Made by a program: the position numbers and the translations under genes. From CAZTJA01 sp964613745 (GTDB lineage: Bacteria; Desulfobacterota; Desulfomonilia; Desulfomonilales; Desulfomonilaceae), in assembly GCA_964613745.1 (NCBI GenBank), contig CAZTJA010000020.1, positions 1 to 35,091 on the forward strand: a DNA stretch of 35,091 bases, in the 5' to 3' direction. How positions within the stretch are numbered: position 1 is the first letter of the stretch; every line of letters starts with the position of its first letter. Under the pieces are notes generated by a model, which saw only the letters and a list, made by a program, of their open reading frames with translations, was not told the origin of the DNA and searched no databases. This document shows positions 17,629-24,959 of the stretch, one piece after another.

Positions 17629-18456
17629 CTACCCTGCAGCGGCTTTTTTTCTGCGGCTCTTTTTTTCCGGCGTCTGTTTCTGAACAGCCTTAGCAAGACT
17701 GGCCTCCAATGCGGCCATCAAATCGATTACACGCCCTTTAACCTCCGGTTCCGGAGCTTCAGTTACTATTTCTTGGCCCTGAACCTTTCGCTCAATCATC
17801 TGAGTTAGCTTTTCACGATAATCATCTTTATAGTTTTCGGGATTGAAGTCTTCGCTCAGCGCCCGGATAAGCTGTTCGGCCATCTGCAATTCCTTCTCGC
17901 CGGCTTCCCCGGAAGTGCGATTTCCGGTTATGGATTGCACCGGCACAACTTCATCGTGAAAACGCATTGTCTCCAAGCATATAGTGTTTTGAAGAGCTCT
18001 GAGAGCGCAGAGATATTCTTTGTTCCGCATTACAAACTTTGCAATAGCTACCTTTTTTGAATTTGCCATCGCTCGGACAAATAGACCATAAGCCTTTTCC
18101 GCGTGCTCATCCGGAATCAGGTAATAAGGTTTGTCGTAGTAGATAGGATCGATTGATGCGAGATCGACAAAAGCGGCTATATCGATGGTTCTACGGGCTT
18201 CGGGTTTCACCGAATCGATCTCTTCCTGTTTCACGATCACATATTGGTCGGGGGAAATCTCATACCCCTTTACGATCTCACTTCTATCAATTACTTCCTC
18301 CTTACCGGGGCAATAAAGTTTTTGATGAACACGACACTTCGAATTCTTCTCCAATTGATGAAAATGAATGTCCTTGTTCTTGACTGCTGATACTAATTTT
18401 ACCGGAATATTTACCAGGCCGAAGCTTATCGACCCACTCCACATTGCTCTCGGCAT
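17629..18456 (-). CDS. ku: Non-homologous end-joining protein Ku
   Basis: Bacterial Ku binds DNA ends as a homodimer and recruits ligase LigD. The 275-residue protein has the family opening MWSGSISFGLVNIPVKL, the core features LYCPGK, IVKGYEI, IDSVKPEARRTIDI and YYLIPDEHAEKAY, and a lysine-rich C-terminal tail (KKSRRKKAAAG) like those that modulate DNA binding. No ligD is present in the window, so the partner must be elsewhere if NHEJ operates. It is divergent from the SDR gene of the stress island, with about 185 bases between them. Ku is often placed near stress or sporulation genes in bacteria. Confidence 0.96.
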   Translation of the reverse strand: MPRAMWSGSISFGLVNIPVKLVSAVKNKDIHFHQLEKNSKCRVHQKLYCPGKEEVIDRSEIVKGYEISPDQYVIVKQEEIDSVKPEARRTIDIAAFVDLASIDPIYYDKPYYLIPDEHAEKAYGLFVRAMANSKKVAIAKFVMRNKEYLCALRALQNTICLETMRFHDEVVPVQSITGNRTSGEAGEKELQMAEQLIRALSEDFNPENYKDDYREKLTQMIERKVQGQEIVTEAPEPEVKGRVIDLMAALEASLAKAVQKQTPEKKSRRKKAAAG

Positions 18457-18641
18457 CTTAATTTCTCCCTACGAACTCTATCTCAAACGTTTATTAATTA
18501 TGTCATCTCACTTCAAAATATAACGCGGACGAAAGTAGACGGCAAAGCCATCGAGACTTTCCTCTTAAAGTAAAAGCCTCTACAATTTTTATTAAGCCGA
18601 ATTACGTAATTACCGGCACTCTTTAATTGTTGGAGGAATTC

Positions 18642-19505
18642 ATGTCTGAAAGTGATGGCAAAACAAAACCCGCACAGAAGCAGCAGCATCAGCCCGGAAT
18701 TGAATCTAAAATGGATCCTAAGCCCGAAGCTACTGATACGAAATACCGGGGAAGCGGTAAACTCAAAGACAAAATCGCCGTCATAACCGGAGGAGACAGT
18801 GGAATAGGTCGAGCGGTGGCAATTGCCTTCGCGAAGGAGGGAGCCGATGTTGCAATCGTCTACCTCGAGGAGCATTCCGATGCAGAAGAGACTAAGAAAA
18901 TGGTGGAGCAACATGGGCGAAAATGCTTGATGATAGCGGGCGACGTTTCCCAAGATTCTTTCTGCACCAGTGCAGTGGAAAAAACCGTTCAAGAATTCGG
19001 CCGGCTTGATATTTTGATAAACAACGCTGCAGTTCAGTTTCCGCAAGACAGCTTAGAAAAGATTTCCAATGATCAGCTCGAACGCACATTTCGAACAAAC
19101 ATCTTCTCCATGTTTTACATGACCAAAGCCGCTTTGAAGCATCTCAAACCTGGATCTTCGATTGTGAATACTACTTCAATAACCGCATACAAGGGCCAGC
19201 CGCAGTTGATCGATTATTCTTCCACCAAGGGAGCGATACTGGCGTTCACAAGATCCCTCTCGTTACAGCTTGCAGATAAAGGCATCCGCGTTAATGCGGT
19301 AGCGCCGGGCCCGATCTGGACGCCTTTGATTCCATCTACTTTTGACGAGGAGAAAGTGTCGAAATTTGGTGCGGACACTCCCATGAAGAGACCTGGAGAA
19401 CCCGAAGAGGTCGCACCTAGCTATGTTTTCCTTTGTTCCGATGACGCGTCCTACATAAGCGGGCAAACTTTACATCCGAATGGCGGATATGTCGTCAATG
19501 GTTGA
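18642..19505 (+). CDS. SDR family oxidoreductase (YhdG/YghA/GSP39-like)
   Basis: A classical short-chain dehydrogenase of 287 residues with an N-terminal polar extension (about 40 residues, KPAQKQQHQPG) typical of the YghA/general stress protein 39 group. The cofactor motif TGGDSGIGRA, the NNAA motif (ILINNAAVQ), the catalytic Ser in TTSITAY and the YSSTK (YxxxK) pair are all present, as is the PG motif after the active site (NAVAPGPIWT). The ATG at 18642 follows GGAGG by 5 bases, while an upstream TTG lacks an SD. It is 16 bases ahead of chaB and likely in the same transcript. Substrate unknown; homologues are induced by general stress. Confidence 0.93.
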   Translation: MSESDGKTKPAQKQQHQPGIESKMDPKPEATDTKYRGSGKLKDKIAVITGGDSGIGRAVAIAFAKEGADVAIVYLEEHSDAEETKKMVEQHGRKCLMIAGDVSQDSFCTSAVEKTVQEFGRLDILINNAAVQFPQDSLEKISNDQLERTFRTNIFSMFYMTKAALKHLKPGSSIVNTTSITAYKGQPQLIDYSSTKGAILAFTRSLSLQLADKGIRVNAVAPGPIWTPLIPSTFDEEKVSKFGADTPMKRPGEPEEVAPSYVFLCSDDASYISGQTLHPNGGYVVNG

Positions 19506-19521
19506 AGAGGAGACAAACTAA

Positions 19522-19749
19522 ATGTACGACACACTGGATGATCTGCCTGAACGGGTCAAAAATAATCTGCCGAAGCACGCTCAAGAGATATATCGTGCGG
19601 CTTTTAACAGTGCATATGAGGAGTATAAAAACCCTAAAGATCGTCGAGACGACAGCACCAGAGAAGAAACAGCTCACAAAGTGGCCTGGTCCGCAGTTGA
19701 GAAAAAGTACGAAAAACGGGCAGGCAAGTGGAGGAGCAAGTCGGATTAG
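19522..19749 (+). CDS. chaB: ChaB family protein
   Basis: A 75-residue protein with the ChaB family pattern LDDLPERVKNNLPKHAQEIY and the later HKVAWSAVEKKYEK. ChaB was named for a role in cation transport with ChaA in E. coli, but its biochemical function is poorly defined. AGAGGAG precedes the ATG, and it follows the SDR stop by 16 bases. No chaA is seen nearby. A terminator follows at 19825-19849. Confidence 0.9.
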   Translation: MYDTLDDLPERVKNNLPKHAQEIYRAAFNSAYEEYKNPKDRRDDSTREETAHKVAWSAVEKKYEKRAGKWRSKSD

Positions 19750-19824
19750 CTCGGCGGTTCTTAGTGAAATTGTAATTTATCACAAAATCTATCACTTAGT
19801 ATTCTCGTATGATCTCTTGCTATA

Positions 19825-19849
19825 GAGGGAGCTGCCTTAGCTCCCTTTT
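19825..19849 (+). terminator. Terminator after chaB
   Basis: GGGAGCT / AGCTCCC stem with a 5-base loop (GCCTT), then TTTTC. It sits about 75 bases after the chaB stop and closes the SDR-chaB transcript. Confidence 0.7.
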
Positions 19850-19945
19850 CAATTCCTGTGAAGAAAACGGTTATTGGTTGAATTAACGATAAAAGAGTTA
19901 TTGGCTATCTACTTGAGTTAACAAACGAATGCAAATTCACCCCAC

Positions 19946-20027
19946 TTGTTAAGTACTCTCCCTGAATTAAGCTCGACATTATTGCCGCTTCCAAGTTTGT
20001 GATTAAACTAGAGTAAATTGTTAAGTA
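19946..20027 (+). promoter_or_regulatory. Repeated TTGTTAAGTA motifs ahead of the PhnA-like gene
   Basis: The 10-mer TTGTTAAGTA occurs at 19946-19955 and 20018-20027, and again at 21097-21106 in the leader of the next gene. All copies are in the same orientation in intergenic DNA. They could be sites for a regulator or parts of promoters (inference). The remaining part of the 298-base gap between chaB and this gene holds the chaB terminator and AT-rich sequence in which I see no gene. Confidence 0.35.
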
Positions 20028-20047
20028 AACGGAGGAGATTAATTATT

Positions 20048-21055
20048 ATGGCTACTACTTACAGCGCAGTTGAGTCATATGGAGTCGGTGCAGCTCCGGG
20101 AATCTTGAAGAGAGTTTCTTGGGGTGCAATTTTTGCCGGCCTGGTTGTTTCGCTCGTTATAGGGCTCCTGTTGAACCTATTGGGCATTGGCATAGGACTT
20201 GGCGCCATTGACCCGGCCACTTCAAACAATCCCTTTAGCGGTATTGGAACAGGTGCAGCCATATGGCTTGGAATCAGTACCTTAATCGCATTATTTGTTG
20301 GCGGTTGGATTACGGCCAAACTGGCCGGTTCCGTTCGCGGACTTATTGGCGTGCTTCACAGTCTCGTCCTTTGGGGACTCGTTACATTAGTGACATTTTA
20401 TCTTATGGGAACCGCTCTGGGTTCATTGTTCAGCGGAGCGGCAGGAGTTGTAGGAACGAGTCTGTCATTGGCATCAAAGGGAATTGAGGCCGTTGCGCCA
20501 CAGGCTTCCGAAAAAATAAAGGAACAAATGCAGCAGAGCGGCATCAACATCGACAGCATCATGAATGAAGCTAAGCAGCTTTTGAGTGAAACGGGAAAAC
20601 CTGAGCTTCAACCGGATCAAATCCAGCGAGATGCAGAGTGGAATGCACAAGCCGCCGCACAGGGAACCGAGGGGGCTAAGACACCCGAAGCTGTAGAACA
20701 GGAATTGAGGCAATCATTACAGAAAGTGTTTGCAACAGGTCAGCAGAAAGTAAATGCCGCGGATAGGGAAGCATTGGTCAATGTCCTGGTATCAAGATCA
20801 AACATGACTAGGCCTGAGGCTGAACAAACCGTGAACGGCTGGATTCAGAAATATCAGCAAGTTGCGCAGGACGCCCAAGCCGTGAAGCAGACCGCTTTAC
20901 AGAGCACAGAGAACGCAATGGACACTTTGTCCAAAGTAGGTATCTGGATGTTCATATTGCTGCTTTTGGAAGCAATTGCTGCGGGCCTTGGCGGTTGGTT
21001 GGGATCCTCGAGACATATGCGTTACGCGGAAGTTGCACACAGTGAACGCTCATAA
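20048..21055 (+). CDS. PhnA-like polytopic membrane protein
   Basis: A 335-residue inner-membrane protein. Three Gly-rich helices occupy about residues 23-53, 66-92 and 99-130, then a long helical hydrophilic region rich in Q, E and A (about 140-295, with ASEKIKEQMQQSG), then a final helix (about 300-325, GIWMFILLLLEAIAAGL). The opening VSWGAIFAGLVVSLVIGLLL and the GTGAAIWLG region match proteins annotated as PhnA-like, which are unrelated to phosphonate metabolism and common near YqjD/YqjE-type stress genes. The ATG at 20048 follows GGAGGAG; a TTG 30 bases upstream precedes that SD and is not used. Function unknown. Confidence 0.75.
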   Translation: MATTYSAVESYGVGAAPGILKRVSWGAIFAGLVVSLVIGLLLNLLGIGIGLGAIDPATSNNPFSGIGTGAAIWLGISTLIALFVGGWITAKLAGSVRGLIGVLHSLVLWGLVTLVTFYLMGTALGSLFSGAAGVVGTSLSLASKGIEAVAPQASEKIKEQMQQSGINIDSIMNEAKQLLSETGKPELQPDQIQRDAEWNAQAAAQGTEGAKTPEAVEQELRQSLQKVFATGQQKVNAADREALVNVLVSRSNMTRPEAEQTVNGWIQKYQQVAQDAQAVKQTALQSTENAMDTLSKVGIWMFILLLLEAIAAGLGGWLGSSRHMRYAEVAHSERS

Positions 21056-21096
21056 ATTGGTAGAGGGCGATTTACAAATCAAACGTGTAACGCCAA

Positions 21097-21247
21097 TTGT
21101 TAAGTAAAATAATTTCGGAATAAAAGAATTGAATAGGAACAATTAAGACGCTCTTTTAGTCCAAGATTTTAAATTAAGCGCAGTTAGTAATTTTCGGGTT
21201 AGGTCACAGTTAATTTTAGAGCGTTAAATTGATACGAGGTGTGACTG
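21097..21247 (+). promoter_or_regulatory. Leader with shared motifs upstream of the YqjD-like gene
   Basis: This intergenic stretch holds the third TTGTTAAGTA copy (21097-21106) and the 12-mer TTAAATTGATAC (21224-21235), which stands 13 bases before the ATG and directly ahead of GAGGTG. The same 12-mer precedes the gene at 22510. The two also share an upstream TTAATT at nearly the same distance (8 and 9 bases). Probably a common promoter or 5'-UTR element. Confidence 0.4.
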
Positions 21248-21601
21248 ATGGAATCAGATAATTTTGTTTATCACAGTGGTAAAGATGGCGAATTGATGGA
21301 GTCTCATCCGGGGAAACCTTCTAACGTTGACAACATCAAACATGTAATTGCGGAGAAGCTCGACTACCTAGCGGGAGAGTTATCCGCCAAAGCGGATTCG
21401 CCCGGGGCACAACCTGCAGTTGCCGGTTATGGGAAAGACGTATCTCATATGTTGGAACGATCTGCCGATTACGTCAGAAACTTCGATTATGAAGGATTTG
21501 AGTCCGATGTTCGCAGTTACGTTTCCAAAAATCCCGGAGCAAGCTTATTGATGGCAGGAGCAGCTGGGCTGATCATCGGAGCCATCTTGCGAAAAAGGTA
21601 G
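21248..21601 (+). CDS. YqjD/ElaB (DUF883)-like membrane-tethered protein
   Basis: A 117-residue protein with a hydrophilic helical body (about residues 20-95) and a C-terminal Gly/Ala-rich membrane helix ending in basic residues (GASLLMAGAAGLIIGAILRK, then R), the layout of YqjD/ElaB proteins that tether ribosomes to the membrane in stationary-phase E. coli. The pattern NPGASLLMAGAAGLIIGA is the typical family end. GAGGTG precedes the ATG. It starts a tight run of three genes; the next begins 10 bases later. Ribosome tethering here is inferred from family only. Confidence 0.72.
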   Translation: MESDNFVYHSGKDGELMESHPGKPSNVDNIKHVIAEKLDYLAGELSAKADSPGAQPAVAGYGKDVSHMLERSADYVRNFDYEGFESDVRSYVSKNPGASLLMAGAAGLIIGAILRKR

Positions 21602-21611
21602 GAGGCGATCG

Positions 21612-21986
21612 ATGAACAACGAACCCAGAGAAGAATTTTTTACAACAAGACGCGAGACACTCACTGATATGTTGAAACAGATCGTCGATCATTCTTCAGT
21701 CCTGGTTCGCGAGGAAATAGGTCTTGTAAAGCAAGAGGTTCGTGAAAAATTGCAGGATGCTCGCGGAGGAGCAATTTCCATTGGCGTGGGATTAGCATTT
21801 TTGTTTGTGGCTTTGATCATCTTATCGGCTGCAGTCGTTATCGGTCTTTCATCTTACATGACTCCGGGATTTGCAGCCCTTCTGACCGGTGTCATATTAG
21901 CGATTCTGGGCATGATCATGGCGTTTAGCGGGATCAGAAAGCTCAAAGAGGGAGTGAATAAACCCGAGGACGTCCTCGGGCATTGA
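21612..21986 (+). CDS. YqjE-like / phage-holin-superfamily-III-fold membrane protein
   Basis: A 124-residue protein with an amphipathic N-terminal helical region (about residues 13-50, LVREEIGLVKQEVREKLQDA) and two closely spaced membrane helices (about 54-80 and 84-108). This is the PF07332/DUF1469 (YqjE) pattern, called phage holin superfamily III by databases; the chromosomal proteins are not lysis holins. SD GGAGG is well placed. It follows the YqjD-like gene by 10 bases and its stop lies 11 bases before the DUF3618 start, matching the yqjD-yqjE-DUF3618 order of many proteobacteria. Confidence 0.8.
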   Translation: MNNEPREEFFTTRRETLTDMLKQIVDHSSVLVREEIGLVKQEVREKLQDARGGAISIGVGLAFLFVALIILSAAVVIGLSSYMTPGFAALLTGVILAILGMIMAFSGIRKLKEGVNKPEDVLGH

Positions 21987-21997
21987 GGGAGGTAAGA

Positions 21998-22408
21998 ATG
22001 CTGGAAAACACGGATGAAATCAAAAATGATTCTTCGACTTCAGAACGAAGTGCTGCGGAAATCCGACAAAATATAGCGGCAGAAAAAGAAATGATTGCAG
22101 ACACCGTGCATAGATTAGGTCGACGGATCGATGAGAGCCTTGATTGGAAATCTCAGGTTAGTAAACGTCCCGTATTGTTTTTGGGAATTGCCGCCGGAGT
22201 AGGACTAGTCATGTCCAAAGCGCTGGTAAGCAAACCCACCCCAATAGAGCAAATAGCCAACGTTGTACAGAGATTGCCTGTGCAGCAAAACAAAGAGCAA
22301 AGTTTACTCAAAATGACGCTGTTCGGATTTATTACCAAAGCAGCAGTTAATTGGGTAAAGGAAAATACGCTATTTCCTAATTCGAGTTCGGGAAGGCTTC
22401 TTAGCTAA
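21998..22408 (+). CDS. DUF3618 domain-containing protein
   Basis: A 136-residue protein with the DUF3618 motif at about residues 18-50 (RSAAEIRQNIAAEKEMIADT then VHRLGRRIDESLDW), followed by one hydrophobic Gly/Ala segment (RPVLFLGIAAGVGLVMSKAL). The ATG at 21998 follows AGGGAGGT; the in-frame TTG at 21983 overlaps that SD and is rejected. Third gene of the yqjD-like cluster. Function unknown; such proteins are found beside YqjE-type proteins. Confidence 0.82.
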   Translation: MLENTDEIKNDSSTSERSAAEIRQNIAAEKEMIADTVHRLGRRIDESLDWKSQVSKRPVLFLGIAAGVGLVMSKALVSKPTPIEQIANVVQRLPVQQNKEQSLLKMTLFGFITKAAVNWVKENTLFPNSSSGRLLS

Positions 22409-22482
22409 TCGAGCTCCATAACAAAAAGCGAGTTGCTTCAATTACGCAATTTAACAGGCAACTTCGTTTAATTATTAAACCA

Positions 22483-22494
22483 TTAAATTGATAC
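22483..22494 (+). promoter_or_regulatory. Second copy of TTAAATTGATAC upstream of the DUF883-like gene
   Basis: Identical 12-mer to 21224-21235, here 15 bases before the ATG and followed by GAGGTG. It suggests that the two genes share regulation. Confidence 0.4.
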
Positions 22495-22509
22495 TTTGAG
22501 GTGAAAAAA

Positions 22510-22848
22510 ATGAACAGTGATTATTCAAGCACCGGCTTCGATCAAAAACATACCACAACTGAAGGCGGAGTTTTTCCTAAGGATATGATGGATAAAGGTG
22601 GGGAAGCTTACGATAAGACAATGAAAGCCGCAAGCGAAGCTTACGAAAAAACATCGCAAGTAGCGAATGATACGTATGAACAAGCACGTGTTTACACGCG
22701 GGAAAACCCCGAAAAAGTGGCGCTAATAGCCTTCGGCCTCGGTTTTGGCCTTGGAATGCTATTGTGTTCACGTCCTTCGCGGACAACTAGGTCCGCCCAT
22801 GCGGTAGTTGATGCAGTGTATGATGTAGCGACTGCATTCCTGAGATAA
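22510..22848 (+). CDS. DUF883/YqjD-like small membrane protein
   Basis: A 112-residue protein. A polar N-terminus is followed by an alanine-rich amphipathic helix with a repeated AYxKT pattern (AYDKTMKAASEAYEKTSQVA) and a membrane-active Gly-rich segment (about residues 73-90, VALIAFGLGFGLGMLL). ATG 22510 follows GAGGTG; the GTG inside that SD is rejected as start. It resembles YqjD-type and apolipoprotein-like proteins. It is a likely paralogue in function of the gene at 21248, with which it shares the 12-base upstream element. A hairpin follows at 22858-22888. Confidence 0.68.
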   Translation: MNSDYSSTGFDQKHTTTEGGVFPKDMMDKGGEAYDKTMKAASEAYEKTSQVANDTYEQARVYTRENPEKVALIAFGLGFGLGMLLCSRPSRTTRSAHAVVDAVYDVATAFLR

Positions 22849-22857
22849 TAATCAAGT

Positions 22858-22888
22858 GCAGAAGAGCTGATAACACCGGCTCTTCTGC
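22858..22888 (+). terminator. Hairpin after the DUF883-like gene
   Basis: Perfect 10-bp stem GCAGAAGAGC / GCTCTTCTGC with an 11-base loop, 9 bases after the stop codon. The T-run is poor (TTCAAAAA), so it is either a weak terminator or an mRNA-stabilising hairpin. Confidence 0.5.
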
Positions 22889-22938
22889 TTCAAAAACATG
22901 TCGGAATCTCCAAAGGTTCAGATATAAGGAAGAAGACA

Positions 22939-23112
22939 ATGTTAGGTTTAGCCATAACTTTTCTCATAATAGCCTTGATAGCAGGTGTGTTAGGCTTCGC
23001 CGGGTTGGCCGGCGCGGCGGTCGGAATAGCAAAGATCGTATTTTTCGTATTTCTTGTGCTGTTTGTAATTTCGCTTTTGTTCGGCCGAACTGCCGGCACA
23101 CCAATGCCGTAA
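22939..23112 (+). CDS. ytjA: UPF0391 (DUF1328/YtjA) small membrane protein
   Basis: A 57-residue protein below the usual ORF length cutoff. It reads MLGLAITFLIIALIAGVLGF with AGLAGAAVGIAKIVFFVFLV next, the conserved two-helix UPF0391/DUF1328 pattern, including the GFAGLAGAAVGIAK signature between the helices. AAGGA lies 8 bases before the ATG. Members are small inner-membrane proteins linked to stress in several bacteria, with no known biochemical role. It closes the stress/envelope island. Confidence 0.88.
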   Translation: MLGLAITFLIIALIAGVLGFAGLAGAAVGIAKIVFFVFLVLFVISLLFGRTAGTPMP

Positions 23113-23138
23113 ACTCATGTTGAAATAACATCAATCAT

Positions 23139-23164
23139 TGCCCCCGAAGAATACTTTGGGGGCA
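23139..23164 (+). terminator. Hairpin terminator after the UPF0391 gene
   Basis: TGCCCCCGAAG / CTTTGGGGGCA forms an 11-bp stem (one G-T pair) with loop AATA. It is followed by TTCGTGTC, which is a weak T-tract. It lies 26 bases after the stop codon. Confidence 0.6.
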
Positions 23165-23228
23165 TTCGTGTCTAATAGTTCCCTCAGTTCTTCCATCGAT
23201 CTCCACTACATGCAAAAGCTAATCTATT

Positions 23229-23257
23229 TTGATAAAATTGGACCTAACTGTGATAAC
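23229..23257 (+). promoter_or_regulatory. Candidate promoter for the thioredoxin-like selenoprotein
   Basis: TTGATA (23229-23234, five of six -35 bases), 17-base spacer, GATAAC (23252-23257, four of six -10 bases), ending 23 bases before the ATG. Pattern match only. Confidence 0.4.
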
Positions 23258-23280
23258 ATATGAACATAAGGAGAATTCAA

Positions 23281-23739
23281 ATGACGCAAATCAGGTGGGA
23301 ATCCGATCTTGATTTGGCCATGTCAATTTCCAGAGTTCAAGAAAAACCGATCATGCTCGAATTCTATAATCCCGGTTGAGGCGCCTGTGTTCAATTGGAT
23401 ACAGTTACGTATCCAGATACGAACACGTCGGATTTTGTCTCTAAATATTTAGTATCTTTAAAGGTCAATACATCCAGTGTACCCTCTTGGGCGTCCGGCT
23501 ATCCGATTCAGTACACACCGACTGTTCTGATTCTGGATGACTCGGGACGTGAGCACCATAGAATTGTGGGATTTTTGCCTCCGAAAGAATTCGTCCCGGC
23601 ACTCATGCTGGGTATAGCGAAAGCACAAGTCCAAATGGGTCAATCCGCGAAGGCAAAGGCAATGCTAAATTGGATGCTCCAGGTACACGGAATGAGTCAA
23701 GCTGCACGGGATGCTCGCGACTTACTTCAGAAAATCTGA
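23281..23739 (+). CDS. Thioredoxin-fold selenoprotein (UxxC, in-frame UGA at codon 33)
   Basis: A 152-residue thioredoxin-family protein if TGA 23377-23379 is read as selenocysteine. The ATG has a strong SD (AAGGAG, 23268-23273). The first 32 codons give a normal thioredoxin beta strand (KPIMLEFYNPG), then Sec33-Gly-Ala-Cys36 at the exact place of the CxxC redox motif, followed in the same frame by the rest of the fold, with cis-Pro in QYTPTVLILDD and a helical TPR-like tail (about residues 110-152). Downstream of the TGA is a hairpin with the features of a bacterial SECIS (23396-23415). Without recoding the product would be a 32-residue fragment. Alternatives are a point-mutated TGT/TGC (pseudogene) or sequencing error. 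Predicted thiol/selenol redox enzyme, cytoplasmic (no signal peptide). Confidence 0.82.
23396..23415 (+). promoter_or_regulatory. Bacterial SECIS-like element
   Basis: TGGATAC / GTATCCA forms a perfect 7-bp stem (extendable by a T-G pair) with loop AGTTAC. The loop begins 23 bases after the TGA, inside the roughly 16-37 base window known for bacterial SECIS elements, and has G in its second position as the consensus asks. The element lies within the coding sequence. Confidence 0.7.
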
Positions 23740-23822
23740 ATCTATAATTGAATTGTCGACCTGCAGCCCCGACACATCTGGGACCACAAAAATTCACCTA
23801 AGCAACAACGGAGGAGGTCTAT

Positions 23823-24602
23823 ATGAACTGGAGTGAATCTTCTGAGTTCGTTTTCAATTCACTGAGATTGCGCACGCAACCTCTGGGAGTTACTTTTCTG
23901 GACAACGAATCAAGTTTTCCCAAGGTGAAAAGACCGTCCAAAACGTTGGGCCATAGAATTACTATTTGCCAGGCTGTGACAATAGCGAGAAACTACGGCT
24001 GGTCAATCGGCATTACCGTGGAAGACCTTATCTGTGTTCCTGCCATCTTATCGTTCGGAATGGCAAAATTGGGAGATCAGAAAGAATCTCTTAGCGGCCT
24101 TTTCTGCGATGTCACCTTTGCGAAAGATTCTTTCTCCGCAAGTCTTCAGACTGAGGCGATGAACCTTTTTTCGCCTGGAGAATGCTCGGCAATTCTTCTT
24201 CAGCCCTTATCACAAGTGAGCAGTAATCCCGACGTGGTCGTTGTATACTCGAATCCTGCTCAGGTGGCTCGAATGGCCCAAGCCTGGAGTTATGGATCGG
24301 GTGAGAGAATTCCAGGAAATTTTTCCGGAAAAGTGGAATGTACGGAATACCTTATTGCTCCGTTCAAGACGGGTAAGCCACGAATATCTATTCCGGGTCT
24401 CGGTGATCGCATATTTTCAAGCACGCAGGACGACGAACTCGTTTTTTCAATTCCGGGCGGCTCTTGGGCCGAATTGATGGAAGGTCTCGATAAAGCCGGA
24501 AAAAAATTAGGAGCGCGATATCCAATTCCTTTCTATCAAAAATTTCAACCCGAATTCCCGCCTCAGTATGGCGAGCTGGCCGCAAAACTGAAACTCTATT
24601 AA
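23823..24602 (+). CDS. DUF169 family protein
   Basis: A 259-residue protein of the DUF169 (COG2043) family. Features are PLGVTFLDNE near the start, ICQAVTIARNYGWSIGITVE (a conserved Cys within the motif), EDLICVPA (second Cys) and VVVYSNPAQVARM. These conserved cysteines suggest metal or cofactor binding, but the family has no established function; it is frequent in anaerobes. GGAGGAGG lies 5 bases before the ATG. It follows the selenoprotein by 83 bases, so co-transcription is possible. Confidence 0.85.
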   Translation: MNWSESSEFVFNSLRLRTQPLGVTFLDNESSFPKVKRPSKTLGHRITICQAVTIARNYGWSIGITVEDLICVPAILSFGMAKLGDQKESLSGLFCDVTFAKDSFSASLQTEAMNLFSPGECSAILLQPLSQVSSNPDVVVVYSNPAQVARMAQAWSYGSGERIPGNFSGKVECTEYLIAPFKTGKPRISIPGLGDRIFSSTQDDELVFSIPGGSWAELMEGLDKAGKKLGARYPIPFYQKFQPEFPPQYGELAAKLKLY

Positions 24603-24749
24603 TCGGATTATACCGCCCTCTGTAAAACCGTTGTTTACGTAACTTAGGACCTGAGGAATCTCTTGTCTGGATCTCACACCTACTGAAGCTGCAATGGGGA
24701 AAAATCTGCTATGCCGGTCCGCTTGATTTGGGGTAAAAACTGATGCGAG

Positions 24750-24959
24750 GGAAGTTCCTGAATCATTCTTGAATCGGCGATTGGGCAAATGGACAAGGTA
24801 ATTGNNNNNNNNNNNNNNNNNNNNNNNNNNNNNNNNNNNNNNNNNNNNNNNNNNNNNNNNNNNNNNNNNNNNNNNNNNNNNNNNNNNNNNNNNNNNNNNN
24901 NNNNGGAAGTTCCTGAATCATTCTTGAATCGGCGATTGGGCAAATGGACAAGGTAATTG
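24750..24959. repeat. 55-bp direct repeat flanking the N gap (assembly artefact)
   Basis: Copies at 24750-24804 and 24905-24959 are base-for-base identical and abut the Ns on each side. No inverted ends, transposase or integrase is nearby. The true sequence probably contains one copy and no gap. Confidence 0.85.

Noticed and set aside
17629..18456. A complete Ku-LigD end-joining operon
   Set aside because: No ligase or LigD-like gene is adjacent or in this window.
20018..20047. TTG start for the PhnA-like protein
   Set aside because: It lies upstream of the SD GGAGGAG that serves ATG 20048.
21612..21986. Prophage holin
   Set aside because: The YqjE-like family shares the holin-superfamily-III profile but is chromosomal. 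No endolysin or other phage gene is present.
23395..23739. A separate short gene starting at TTG 23395
   Set aside because: It begins within the thioredoxin fold, has no SD, and lacks the redox motif. The frame is the continuation of the SD-equipped ATG at 23281 through a UGA codon with a SECIS-like hairpin.
24750..24959. Transposon target-site duplication or att sites
   Set aside because: The identical 55-bp blocks abut the Ns exactly, with no mobile-element genes or inverted ends nearby. Assembly overlap explains them.
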